The translations under genes and the position numbers were made by a program. Of a stretch of 64,000 nucleotides of DNA, positions 11,901 through 21,990 are shown piece after piece. A model generated the notes under the pieces. The model was not told the origin of the DNA. It searched no databases and was given only the letters and a program-made list of their open reading frames with translations. Numbering within the stretch: position 1 is the stretch's first letter; the number at the start of each line of letters is the position of its first letter. Source of the stretch: Gnetum montanum. Lineage: Eukaryota > Streptophyta > Gnetopsida > Gnetales > Gnetaceae. The stretch is from positions 1 through 64,000 of the forward strand of contig MNCI01003787.1 in the NCBI GenBank assembly GCA_015680685.1. The letters are read 5' to 3'.

Positions 11901-13942
11901 ATAAAACCTTTCCATGAGCCCAAGCCAACCAACTCAACAAACACCTCACTAGATGGACAACCACACTCAATCTTTCGGATCTCTCCCTTTCAACTTAGTC
12001 ATGGGGGAGATGGCCATCCATACTAACACCTTAGGTGGCTCTTCAATTTTTGATATTTTTGTTTTACAACTTTTTATTTTCATCTTCATTTTTTTACATA
12101 TTTGTATTTTTAAGGTTATCGGTTTTCCCTTAGTTTTTGCTTTACATCATTGTTAATATATTCAATATTTATTNNNNNNNNNNNNNNNNNNNNNNNNNNN
12201 NNNNNNNNNNNNNNNNNNNNNNNNNNNNNNNNNNNNNNNNNNNNNNNNNNNNNNNNNNNNNNNNNNNNNNNNNNNNNNNNNNNNNNNNNNNNNNNNNNNN
12301 NNNNNNNNNNNNNNNNNNNNNNNNNNNNNNNNNNNNNNNNNNNNNNNNNNNNNNNNNNNNNNNNNNNNNNNNNNNNNNNNNNNNNNNNNNNNNNNNNNNN
12401 NNNNNNNNNNNNNNNNNNNNNNNNNNNNNNNNNNNNNNNNNNNNNNNNNNNNNNNNNNNNNNNNNNNNNNNNNNNNNNNNNNNNNNNNNNNNNNNNNNNN
12501 NNNNNNNNNNNNNNNNNNNNNNNNNNNNNNNNNNNNNNNNNNNNNNNNNNNNNNNNNNNNNNNNNNNNNNNNNNNNNNNNNNNNNNNNNNNNNNNNNNNN
12601 NNNNNNNNNNNNNNNNNNNNNNNNNNNNNNNNNNNNNNNNNATAAATGTGAAAAATGCATGGGTCTTTGCATGGTGTGGTTCCCATTCAAAAAACAAACA
12701 AACATGGGAATTCAAAGCACACCCCTTAGACCAAATAAAAGGGCTACAAGCACTGGTTATGAAACTTGTCTTGTCTCCTCTAGCTAAGGCCCTTTCTCAC
12801 TTCCTACCTTCACTCCAATTTGGAAAGGTGGTTGTTTTGTGGGAGCATTCTTGTATCTCAAGGGATGGACTTGCCTTAGAATGTTGACGTGAAGTCACTG
12901 AGAGTGGTTGGTTTTGATCTAGATTGAGGAAGGATCCTACCAAGTAAATTAATCATAAACTCCACAAGGGACTGTATGTGACCATAATTAGAAACTTCAT
13001 TCCACTTTCTCTATCATCCATCTATGCTTTTCAGGCCTCACCTCATTGCCAATTTCATGTTTTGATTCAATGTTCTAGTTTGATGTGTCAGGATTCTCAG
13101 TTAGTTACTTTTGGATTTTTGTACTTAACTTTCTATAATTATTAATCATCCATGGTGCCCATGGATTCTTTAGTTTGAAGTTATGCAAGGGCATAAAAGT
13201 CCTATGCCTGCTTTGGGGAGGATCCACTTGCATATCTTTTGGTTTGGTTAAGTTAAGTTCTTTACCCTTAGATATTGTTATAATCAAAATTTATTTTTAT
13301 TTACCCCATCCATGTCATCCAATTGTATGCACCTTCACAACTATTTGTAATGAACTCCTTTTTATTATTTTGAATACCCTCTTTCTAGTACTCCTTGTGT
13401 TAAACTTTTTCTAAATTATGTGGATCACTTCTCTTATTTAACCTATTCGTCAATATTTCCACTAACAACATCAAGCAACTAATCTATCACAATCACAACT
13501 TGGCTAGATAAAATCACTGACGAGACAAGGTATTCAGCTATTATCTGTTGCACCATGTATACTAATCCTTGGTTTTGTTGTGATTGCAGTGGGAAACATG
13601 GACAGGAAGCAGGACTATCGTCACCAAGGAGGATGCAACCATATCACTCATAGGAGACTGTTCATGATCATTGGATCTCTTCTATCTCTCCCACATTCTT
13701 CTATTACCAAGAGGGGTTAAATGTTCTTTGGATCCATTAGTGTTCTTTCCTATTATCATGAACACCCAATGTTATACACCATTGTAATATTGTATGCTCG
13801 GGCACTTTTGTATTCATCTATTTTTTCTGTGTCACTCTGCATGTTAGTCAAATAAGTCCACACCCCCTAATATATTTTGTAAATGACTTGTTCTTCTTCT
13901 TTTGTACTCAAGGACGAGTTTTCATTCAGTTGTGGGGGTATG
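11901..13942 (+). other. A2 3' non-coding region with assembly gap and purine tract
   Basis: No convincing gene is visible between integrase and the 3' LTR. Bases 12174-12641 are an N run of 468. Short frames crossing it are artefacts. At 12660-12690 a TTTGCATGGTGTGGTT block also occurs at 14881 in the A1 remnant. The polypurine tract is GTTGTGGGGGTA, ending at 13942 directly before the LTR. An env-like frame, seen in some Athila elements, was not found, but the gap could hide part of one. Confidence 0.65.
12174..12641. other. Assembly gap (468 N)
   Basis: A run of N inside the A2 3' non-coding region. Nothing can be said about the true content or length. Confidence 0.99.
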
Positions 13943-14793
13943 ATAAATTGTGTTTTCAATACTCCGATATTGGGGTCACCGCGATATCAAGTACGTGATA
14001 TTGTGGCCTAAGATGCGATGTCGTACATTCGATATCGTAATGTTACTCCTGGGGTCTATAAATACCACGTCCAAGCGCATAATTGGGAGTAATTTTTTGG
14101 TAGTCAAGTAGCAAAACTCTTGTAGTTTGTCCATTTGAAATTTAGACTATTTTCCAAGTGCCCATAGTAGGAGGTCTAAGTGTGAATGGATCTTTAGTCA
14201 AGCATTGATGTACTTGAGCACACCATTGTTTTGGCAATAAAGATGGGCTCTTTGATCTATTCCTTGTAGCACCTAAGATTTTCTTTCTTATGCATTTATA
14301 TTTCATGCAATTTACATTAATGTTGTTTATGCAGCAATTAATTTTGATTAATCAAGCAACTTATTAAGATACACAAGCACGACCTATTCATGCATATGTG
14401 TGACACTTGGTAGCTTAGAAACGACTAGTGTTTGACAACCCAATAGTGTTTGCACAAAGTTTAGGATGTGTCCAGGAAGTTGGAACGGTTACTTGTGTTA
14501 GGCTAGATTAGACTTTAGTTTCCTTAGAAATTAATCACTTTTACTTTTAATTACTCTTACTTTTATTTTTGTTCTAGGTGAATAATTCCATAAAACACAA
14601 AATAATAAAAATCTTATCCCTTAGTTACACTTAACCATACAATTACATTCCACAAGTGGGAATGGGAAGATAATGAACGAACAACACGCACACATTGTTT
14701 AGCTCTAGTGCACTTAGTAACTATAGTTTGTGGAATTTGACCAAAATACATGTGAACACTTTGATTTGTATGGTTAGATGTAGGGGTACCTTG
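13943..14793 (+). repeat. A2 3' LTR
   Basis: Starts TGATAAAT after the purine tract and ends CTCATCA. It matches 4793-5657 with scattered transitions. The right flank CCTAC (14794-14798) is the second copy of the target site. Confidence 0.85.
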
Positions 14794-14912
14794 CCACTCA
14801 TCACCTACTCTCTTGTGTGCATGAGTGTTCTCATGGATTTTTCACCATTCCACTATTAACCAATAATAGAAAGCTAAAAGTCTTTGCATGGTGTGGTTTT
14901 CATAAAAAAAAA
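14794..14912 (+). other. A1 3' non-coding region, right part
   Basis: A short strip between the A2 3' LTR and the A3 5' LTR. Its TTTGCATGGTGTGGTTTTC block resembles the A2 3' region at 12663, which fits its being the continuation of the A1 3' non-coding DNA interrupted by A2. It ends in a short A run where A3 begins. Confidence 0.5.
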
Positions 14913-15525
14913 TGATGAGAGCGGTTACTCTAGTGGTTTATTCTAATTATTAAAGCAGTTACTCTAGCAGTTTATTCTAATTATTAGAGTGGTTACTCTA
15001 ATTATTAGAGTAGTTGCTCCTAAGCCTATAAATACAGTGCCCAAGCACAAAATTGGGAAAGAAGTCTTTTAGGAGTCAAGTAGAGAAACTCTTGCAGTTT
15101 GTTAGAGTATTTTCCAAGTGCCCACAGTAGGAGGTCTAAGTGTGGATGGATCTTTATTCGAGCATTGTGTACCTGAGCACACCTTTTGTACGGCAATAAA
15201 GACGAGCTCTTCGATTCATCCTTNTAGTGTTAGGATTAGTTAGAACTTAGTTAATGACTAGTTAAGTTAAATTAGTCACTTAGTTACCTCTCTCCTTCCC
15301 TACTAGCGCAGGACATAAAAACATAAAAGCTATAAAAATCATATGCCTCAAGCTTACTTAACAATACAAGCATAACATACAAGTAAGCTTGGGAAGATAA
15401 TGATTAACCAACCCATCCTTGTTCCACAAGTGCGCATAAGGGCTTAGTCCTTGGAATTTGACCGAATCGTGTGTGAAATGCTCGTATTCGTATGGTTGAG
15501 TGTAGGGGTACCTCACTGCTCATCA
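14913..15525 (+). repeat. A3 5' LTR
   Basis: Starts TGATGAGAGCGG and ends CTCATCA. U3 holds repeated hairpin-like words (TAGAGTGGTTACTCTA and variants at about 14917, 14952, 14986 and 15007). The TATA box is TATAAATA at 15027-15034. The R/U5 part is close to A2 (AAATTGGGA, TCTTGCAGTTTG, CAAGTGCCCA blocks). It is about 240 bp shorter than the A2 LTRs, and the missing part falls at the single N at 15224, so its real length is uncertain. Confidence 0.75.
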
Positions 15526-15526
15526 T

Positions 15527-15544
15527 TGGCGCCATTTCTGAGGA
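15527..15544 (+). other. A3 primer-binding site, tRNA-Asp type
   Basis: Reads TGGCGCCATTTCTGAGGA right after the LTR. The first seven bases are a perfect complement of a plant tRNA-Asp 3' end (from memory); later mismatches are mostly transitions. Confidence 0.65.
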
Positions 15545-15654
15545 CTTAGTTGTTTGTGCACTAACTAAAACAAAGGAAATAATTCACATCGTTGCCCTTA
15601 GGGTTGACTAAGAAAATAATAAATAAGAATACATTGCACACTGAATAGACAAGT

Positions 15655-16721
15655 ATGTCTCCTTCTTCATATGAAAGCACCTCACCGCCTAGGTCTGAAA
15701 TAGAAAATAGTCGACGGTGTAATACACATGACATTGATTCGCCAATCCCTCAACAAGTTCAAGTGGTATATATTCATCTTGATGAGCATATACCAAACTT
15801 CACTTTTATCCTCCATTAAGACAAAAAACTACGTTGGTGAGACTTAGAAGGTAACATAGTGTTATCTTTCAATCGTTCAGTTTCGAGCATGCTTCTTCAT
15901 GCTCTCACACGAATTGGCATGCCGCACTTACACATAGAATACGCTGTGCAAGACCATGACTTGAGAGAATATCATTCCACAAAGGCACAATGTCAAAGGG
16001 ACTTGCAACAAGAGAGACATCATAAGTCTTTGAAGGGTAAGTGGTCCCAGGATGCCTCACATGTCTTAAGCGAAAATGAGGGTGGTAAACCTACCTTAGG
16101 AAGTTGGCCACACAATGATGTTCCTCCCCTTGACTTTGGCCAAGGGGTTATGTATCAGGACCTTCATTCCACTATTCATAACCTAAGCTTTGATACCCAC
16201 AGGTACAAAGGGTTTGAAAAAGGGACATGAACTCATCATAAAGGTGACTTCTAATCGCAATTAGGATTAGGGCTGAGGCCACAGAAGAGAAGGTAGCAGA
16301 TACCTTCATGGTGATGGTTCTCCTTCTTCTTCACCTTCATCATCTCCTTCACCCTCTCCTTCAATATCCAGATGTGGTAATAAAGAAAAGGACCATGGGA
16401 ATAAAGGTAGGCAAAGTGGAAGTCATAGATGAAATAGCCAGGAAATGGGATGAGGGCACTCTAGAAAGTCATGACATAAAAGAAGGGAGAGTAGGGAACA
16501 ACGTAGGCATCATAGATGTCATGGACGAGATGATCATGATGAACCCCTACTCACTACTCGAAGTATGTTAGACATAACTAAGGCTATTAGAATTCCAACA
16601 AGGCACTAGAAAGATAGTAGGATCAAGAGATTAGATATGAACAATATCTCACGATTTGAAGGAAGATACAATGCTGATTCTCAAAATCATTTACAAGCAT
16701 TCCATGATGTGTGTGCCTTAT
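15655..16721 (+). pseudogene. A3 gag, 5' part (interrupted by element M)
   Basis: The likely start is the ATG at 15655, followed by MSPSSYESTSPP. The frame runs through VVYIHLDEHIPNFTFILH to 16230 with two stops (TAA near 15820 and TGA near 15838, which read as CAA and CGA before decay). A frameshift follows, then 16308-16571, then the capsid core with DMNNISRFEGRYNADSQNHL to HDVCAL at 16720. There the M LTR begins. The next residues of the core (QNIRNEW) are at 60375, so the two halves are one gene. It forms the virus-like particle in the live element. Confidence 0.8.
16717..16721. repeat. M target-site duplication, left copy
   Basis: CTTAT lies directly before the TGTAGCGAC end of the M LTR. 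The right copy at 60371-60375 is CTTAC. They match at 4 of 5 bases, differing by one transition. Confidence 0.75.
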
Positions 16722-17906
16722 TGTAGCGACAGAAAAAATTGGTGGCTGGAAACACCGAGAGGTCTTCTGGTACATAGCCTAACCCCGAATCTGCGTGAGG
16801 GCAGTGCTAGAGAAAACGGATTCAGGGTGCCCTGAACGGTCTGGTTGATCAAACAGGGACTTAATCGATGTACAATAACCTTTTTGCAAAAAATAAAAGA
16901 AAACGCAATGTGCATAGCGATAGAAACATGCTAAAGTGTGTAACAGGGCAGTGAACACTATTTAATGTTTAACAATGCCAAATAAATGTTGTGATTAGCC
17001 AAAAAGAGAGTTTGAATAAAAAGATACACTTCCCTGAAAAACGATACAGATATACAAAGTGTGCAATAGGCATAGTGGGACGGAATCACAGCCTCAGTGG
17101 TGTCGGGTTGTGAAATCTGGTGCTCACTGTGATAAACTGTGCCTCCTGGGTCAGTGGTCACATTATACCATGTGATGTGCCTCTCTGTTAGTGTGGTGTG
17201 CTCTCGGTCTCGTTCGTCCACGGAGCTAAGTTCCAAAATGCTAAAAATGTCAAATGCCTTTTCGGTGAAGAAAAATATCAGCCTGTGCCCCTTCTCCTCT
17301 CCTCTAATAAAAGAGGTCACAGAGGTATTTATAGGGTTAGGGTTAGCCCAAAAAAATGCGGATCAGGTGCCATGTGACAATGCGGTAGGTAACAATGTGT
17401 AACATCATATAACAACATGTAACAATGTGTAACATCATGTAACAGTGCATAATAGCATAGCGTAACAGGGTGTTACGCCATGCTACGCTATACTATATAG
17501 CGTAGCAGCGCATAATAGCACGTAACATCATGTAACAGCGTAGTGTAACAAGGTGTTACGCCATGCTATACAACGTAGCAGCACATAACAGCGTGTAACA
17601 TCATGTAACAACGCATAACAGTGTAGCATAACAGGGTGTTACGCCACGCTACGCTACGCTATACAATGTAGCAGCGCGTAATAACACGTAACATCATGTA
17701 ACAGTGTATTGTAGCAGGGTGTTACGCTACGCTATGCAGCGTAGCAGCGTAGCAGCGCGTAACATCATGTAAAAATGCATAACAACATAGTGTTACAGGG
17801 TGTTACGCTACGCTATGTAGCATAGCATGGTATTGAAAGTGCCATCGTTTTAACACAGAAAGATCAGCAGTTGAGATGCCGAAACCCAAAATTTTGTAGT
17901 GTTTCA
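16722..17906 (-). repeat. M 3' LTR
   Basis: On the minus strand it starts TGAAACACTACAAAATTTTG at 17906 and ends GTCGCTACA at 16722. It is 1,185 bp, against 1,035 bp for the partner at 59336-60370; most of the excess lies in an 83 bp tandem repeat in U3. The minus-strand TATA box is TATAAATA at 17327-17334. Shared blocks include GGTGCTCACTGTGATAAACT (partner: CACCATAATAAACT) and CCTGGGTC. Confidence 0.85.
17440..17830. repeat. 83 bp tandem repeat in the M LTR
   Basis: The word GGTGTTACGC begins its units at 17469, 17552, 17635, 17718 and 17799, spacing 83, 83, 83 and 81. Each unit also holds an inverted-repeat core of the form CTACGCT...AGCGTAG and a TAACATCATGTAAC palindrome-like word. The partner LTR has only about two to three units (60060-60290). 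The repeat lies upstream of the minus-strand TATA box, that is, in U3. Confidence 0.85.
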
Positions 17907-17919
17907 ATGGCCCCTCTTT
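17907..17919 (-). other. M polypurine tract
   Basis: The minus strand reads AAAGAGGGGCCAT directly before the LTR TGAAAC. It is nearly identical to the P1 and P2 tracts (54779-54791, 41026-41038), showing M and P to be related families. Confidence 0.8.
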
Positions 17920-20225
17920 GTTGACATTTGGAGGAGTGGCCCGAGAGATGTTGACAAAGAATTACAAAACACCATAGCAGACATATCACCAACATCATTT
18001 GTTAGCACAAGATCGGATGTCGTTTTACCATGCTCAAGAGTGTTATGGGAATAAGGTTATGCGAAGTGACAAGGGGTGTAGGCAATGCTGGGGAGATGAA
18101 ATTTAAATGGTGGAAATGAAATGCAAATAGTGGATCATGATGTAAGATGCAAATTTAGCATGGTTGATAGTGACCTTGGCATGAAGTAGCTTGCCCCTAG
18201 AATGTTGACCTCTTATTTTTTTTTGATAGGCGAACCTTCTTTGAGTTCAGCTTACTACTGAATGTTAGCTGCAAGTTGGCCATCGAGAAGATGGGCTTTG
18301 TTTCACAAGAATGATTGATGTTACATCTAGCTAGGCTTTGATTATGCAATAGAGGTGCCCCATAGGATGAATTATGTTACATCAACCATGGGTTCTATAG
18401 TTGATGTGAAGGGAATGCCATGTGTGTCACTATGCTTATGCATCAAAGGAATGTGAAATCATGAATATGGAGAGTATGAGAGAATATTGGGACGAAAAAA
18501 TGGATGTGCATAGGTTGTAATAGGGATGAGGGGGATGTGCACTCTTGAGTGGCTCAACTAGTCCAATTATGTACATTAAAGCAACGTGATGACTTGCTGC
18601 TGCGATGAAATACACCTTTGCATGACCATCTCTAAGGTTTCGTCCTGCAAACATAACTCAGAGACGACAAGAAAATCACAAAATGTGCAATGAAAGTGCA
18701 AATGCCAGATGTGAAGATGCTGCAAGTGCTATATGTGAAGATGCTATGAAAGTGTCAAATGTTGTGCTAGTTGCAAGTGCTCAAGAAAGCAATGAAGGTG
18801 CTAGGGCGATGATGCTGCAAGTGTTCTGAATGCTGCACTAATGGCAAGTATTCCCAAAGAATCACCAGAATGGTGGGAGGCAATGACGTTGTGAGTGCTC
18901 CTAGGGAAATGGAAAGTGTTTGGATCAGATTAGGTACATGCCAGTTTAAAGTCCTGGCAGACTGTGAACCCAGTTTAAGGTCTTGGCAGACCATGATGTG
19001 CTAGTTTATAGTCCTAGTAGACTATTAGATGCTATTTTAATGTTGTAACGGACAGTGGATGTTGTGCCAGTTTAACGTCATGAACCAAGGACGAGCTGTT
19101 GTGCCAGTTTATCGTAATGACCCAAGGATAAGCTATGCCAGTTTATAATCATAGTGGACTGTTTGTGCCAGTTTATAGTCATAGCAGACTGTCTGTGCTA
19201 GTTTATAGTCATAGAAGACTGGTGCTTAACTTGCTTATGCAAGGTGCAATGCTACATGCATATTCATGCTGTGTGTCTACAAAATCCTACAAAAATCAAC
19301 TAAAAAGAAAATAACATCAAGCAACATCTACTATAAACGAAGTTAAAATGTATGAATGAAAGGAAAGCAATGCAAAAAGTGATAGTTTTAGGCCATTCTA
19401 GGCCATAAGCTAGTTTAAGGCCTTTTCGGGCCATGTGTTTTTGTAGTTTTATGTTTTTAGATGTAATGCGTAAGCTAAATGGATGGATACATAAAAAAAA
19501 AGTAAAACAAACTATTGGATGCTATTTTAATGTTGTAGCAGACAGTGGATGTTGTGCCAGTTTAACGTCATGAACCAAGGACGAGCTGTTGTGCCAGTTT
19601 ATCGTAATGACCCAAGGACAAGCTATGCCAGTTTATAGTCATAGTGGACTGTTTGTGCCAGTTTATAGTCATAGCAGACTGTCTGTGCTAGTTTATAGTC
19701 ATAGAAGACTGGTGCTTAACTTGCTTATGCAAGGTGCAATGCTACATGCATAGTCATGCTGTGTGTCTACAAAATCCTACAAAAATCAACTAAAAAGAAA
19801 ATAACATCAAGCAACATCTACTATAAACAAAGTTAAAATGTATGAATGAAAGGAAAGCAACGCAAAAAGTGATAGTTTTAGGCCATTCTAAGCCATAAGC
19901 TAGTTTAAGGCCTTTTCAGGCCATGTGTTTTTGTAGTTTTATGTTTTTAGATATAATGCATAAGCTAAATGGATGGATGCATAAAAAAAAGTAAAACAAA
20001 TATGTGAACAAAATGAAATTCCTTATCTAAGTAAGTAGGAAACATGTAAATGCGTAGGCTAGTGCAATGTAAATGAAAGTCAAAAATGCATGGAAAGTGG
20101 AGGCAAAGGGGAGGCAAGCATTTAGCGCATTTTTGGCCAAGGGAAGGTCTTGGTCATGTAGTTGCTTCCTAACCAGGCATGGATTAGGGAGCGTGCAAGG
20201 CTTAGGATCTTGTGGGAGATTTTTG
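17920..20225 (-). other. M 3' non-coding region
   Basis: No coding frame is recognised. The minus strand contains many units of the type GACTATAAACTGGCAC with interposed GTCTGCTAT or GTCCACTAT. The same motif family stands in the 3' regions of P1 and P2 (39640-39970, 53400-53740). A 490 bp tandem duplication lies at 19021-20000. Integrase, which should lie next to this region, is not present. Confidence 0.6.
19021..20000. repeat. 490 bp direct tandem duplication
   Basis: The block starting ACTATTAGATGCTATTTTAA at 19021 recurs at 19511 (ACTATTGG...), and both run to AAAGTAAAACAA. Only a handful of single-base differences are seen, so the duplication is younger than the elements around it. Confidence 0.9.
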
Positions 20226-21338
20226 TTCGAGATCAGATGCTTAATTTTTACTAAGTATGCATTCTCAGTGTATACACCCGGCGTATACGCCCAAGTCTAC
20301 ACATTCACAACGTATACGTTTAGCTTGTACGACTGATGCATACGTCTAGCATGTAATCCCCGAAGATGGCATGGAAACAGCACTGCAGAACAAGACTTGG
20401 TACAAGGCAGCAACCATCAGCGTATATGCCCCGGCATATACACCTAGTAACGTTCAGTGTATACGCTCCGGTGTATACGATCAGCAACCTTCAGCGTATA
20501 TGCTCCGGCGTATACGATCAGCAACCTTCAACATATACACTCTAGTGTATACGTTTAGCATCCACAGCGTATATGCCCATGCACATCAAGCGTATACGCT
20601 CAGCACATTAAGCATATACGCCCAGAATATCCGGCGTATACGCCCAGAGTCTACGCCCCCTTGATACAGCGTATACGCTCAACAAATATAATATATTGTA
20701 CACTTGTAAATTTTATGCTTTTGCACCCGGTCAACGCGCCACGTGTCGCCCAACCCGAGTCTAATGTCAAAACCTATATAAAAGTCCTAATTTTTCACGA
20801 GATGAAGACGGTTGGCAAATTTTGGGAGCAAACCAGAGAGAAGAGACGCTGAGAACCAGAGCAGAGAACCTTGTACGCTGGACAACCCTGTACTCTGAGC
20901 AAATAGCCTCTATGTTGTGCATATAGTGCGAACCAGCCCACAATCATCCCTGCATCCATCGGGCTTTTCGTCCACCTTGTGTCAAAGCCACAACTGCGTT
21001 AGACCGGTGCATTGTAACTCTCATTTTGAAATGCCATTGTTACATTTTCTTCCTAAAATATGTTACAGTTTACATTAATTGTTGCATGTATTCTGTTTAC
21101 GCTCTTTTACGTTTACGCTCCATTCGCATCAATTACGTTGTTTACACTCTGTTTTACACCTGTTACGCCGTTCACGTATAACCCAACGTATAACACCTCG
21201 GTGTACGTTTGGGGAAATCCTTGCTTGATCCGCGTACGGACCATCCAATGTACTCTGCCTTCATTCATTCGTGCATATCTGATAGTCCCACGGTCTCTAT
21301 TTCCTTCTAGCCGGAGACCGACGATTTCAGACGGTATA
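20226..21338 (+). repeat. P1 5' LTR, missing its first ~107 bp
   Basis: From AGATCAGATGCTTAATTTTT onward it matches the 3' LTR (54792-56212). The TGAAACACC start and next bases are absent, and M sequence of unknown kind stands instead. The U3 palindrome cluster is shorter than in the 3' LTR. The TATA box is TATATAAAAG at 20775-20784. The end is GACGGTATA (CA changed to TA) at 21338. Confidence 0.82.
20265..20690. repeat. GCGTATACGC palindrome cluster in P1 5' U3
   Basis: Perfect GCGTATACGC copies and many one-step variants (GCGTATATGC, GCATATACGC, GTGTATACGC) are spaced irregularly, joined by short words such as CCCAG and CTCAGCA. Most variants are the C-to-T or G-to-A forms expected from methylated CG decay. 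It lies upstream of the TATA box. Confidence 0.8.
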
Positions 21339-21343
21339 GAAAT

Positions 21344-21362
21344 TGGCGCTAAAAGGAGGGCC
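21344..21362 (+). other. P1 primer-binding site, tRNA-Asn type
   Basis: Reads TGGCGCTAAAAGGAGGGCC five bases after the LTR. From memory, plant tRNA-Asn ends CUUCUAGCGCCA, whose complement is TGGCGCTAGAAG; one base differs here. Confidence 0.65.
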
Positions 21363-21990
21363 TCCGCCTTAAACTTACTGTGCTTCGAACACTCCCAGCG
21401 TCTACGCTATCAAGTATACGCCGACCCTGTCTGCAAACCTCCCAACGTCTATGCTGCTCTGTTTAAAACTTACTGTCTACAAACTATCCAGCGTCTACGC
21501 TGCCCTGTTTAAAGCTTACCATCTGCAAGTCTCCCAGCGTCTACGCTATTGAACATACGTTGTCCGCTATACGTTGTAGACCTTGACTACGCTATACACT
21601 GACCTGCATATTTTACGTTGTAGACTTTGTCTACGCTACACACATAACTCTGTTTATGCTGCTAACACATACACTGCTCACTTTACGTTGTAGACTTTGT
21701 CTACGCTATGCCCTAAACTCATTTACACTACCATCCATGTACGTTACACTCTGTACACTGTAACCCCATTTACGCTGTACGCTAATGCTATATACGCTAT
21801 ACGCTTTACGCCGTAGATTCTCTACAGTGACACTATACGCTGTATTCCTATACATTGTCTATGCTGTCTACGCTGAAGCCTATACGCTGAGAGCCAGTGT
21901 ATACGCTGTACGCCACGAATGTAGGTTTACGCTGCACTAAGTACACTAATTCCATATCCCTTCACTGTGTCATATTCTCAACTGCTCATC
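21363..21990 (+). other. P1 leader, rich in TACGCT words
   Basis: Between the primer site and gag ATG there is no gene, only repeated half-palindrome words such as CAGCGTCTACGCT, GTTTACGCTG, ACGTTGTAGAC and CTATACGCTG. They are related to the U3 palindrome cluster. Apparent open frames here are by-products of the repeats. Confidence 0.7.

Larger units (their letters stand above)
4793..14793 (+). mobile_element. A2: nearly complete Athila-like Ty3/gypsy retrotransposon
   Basis: About 10 kb with both LTRs (865 and 851 bp), a tRNA-Asp-like primer site, gag, protease, RT, RNase H, integrase, a long 3' non-coding region and a purine tract, bounded by near-identical 5 bp target sites. The order is standard for Athila-like elements. 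All genes carry stops, so it cannot move on its own. It is inserted in the 3' non-coding region of A1. Part of its 3' region is an N gap. Confidence 0.85.

Noticed and set aside
12116-12887. Long frames across the N run
   Set aside because: Their length comes only from translating N as unknown residues.
12642-13942. Env-like gene of A2
   Set aside because: No frame longer than about 80 codons and no similarity between candidate frames and A1; the N gap prevents a firm negative.
20371-20664. Repetitive small proteins rich in VYA and AYT (also at 24389, 34993, 41378, 55208)
   Set aside because: They are translations of the palindrome repeats in non-coding U3, leader or intron DNA, differ between copies, and have no conserved start.
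21344-21362. tRNA gene at the primer sites
   Set aside because: Only the complement of a tRNA 3' end is present; there is no cloverleaf or full-length tRNA.
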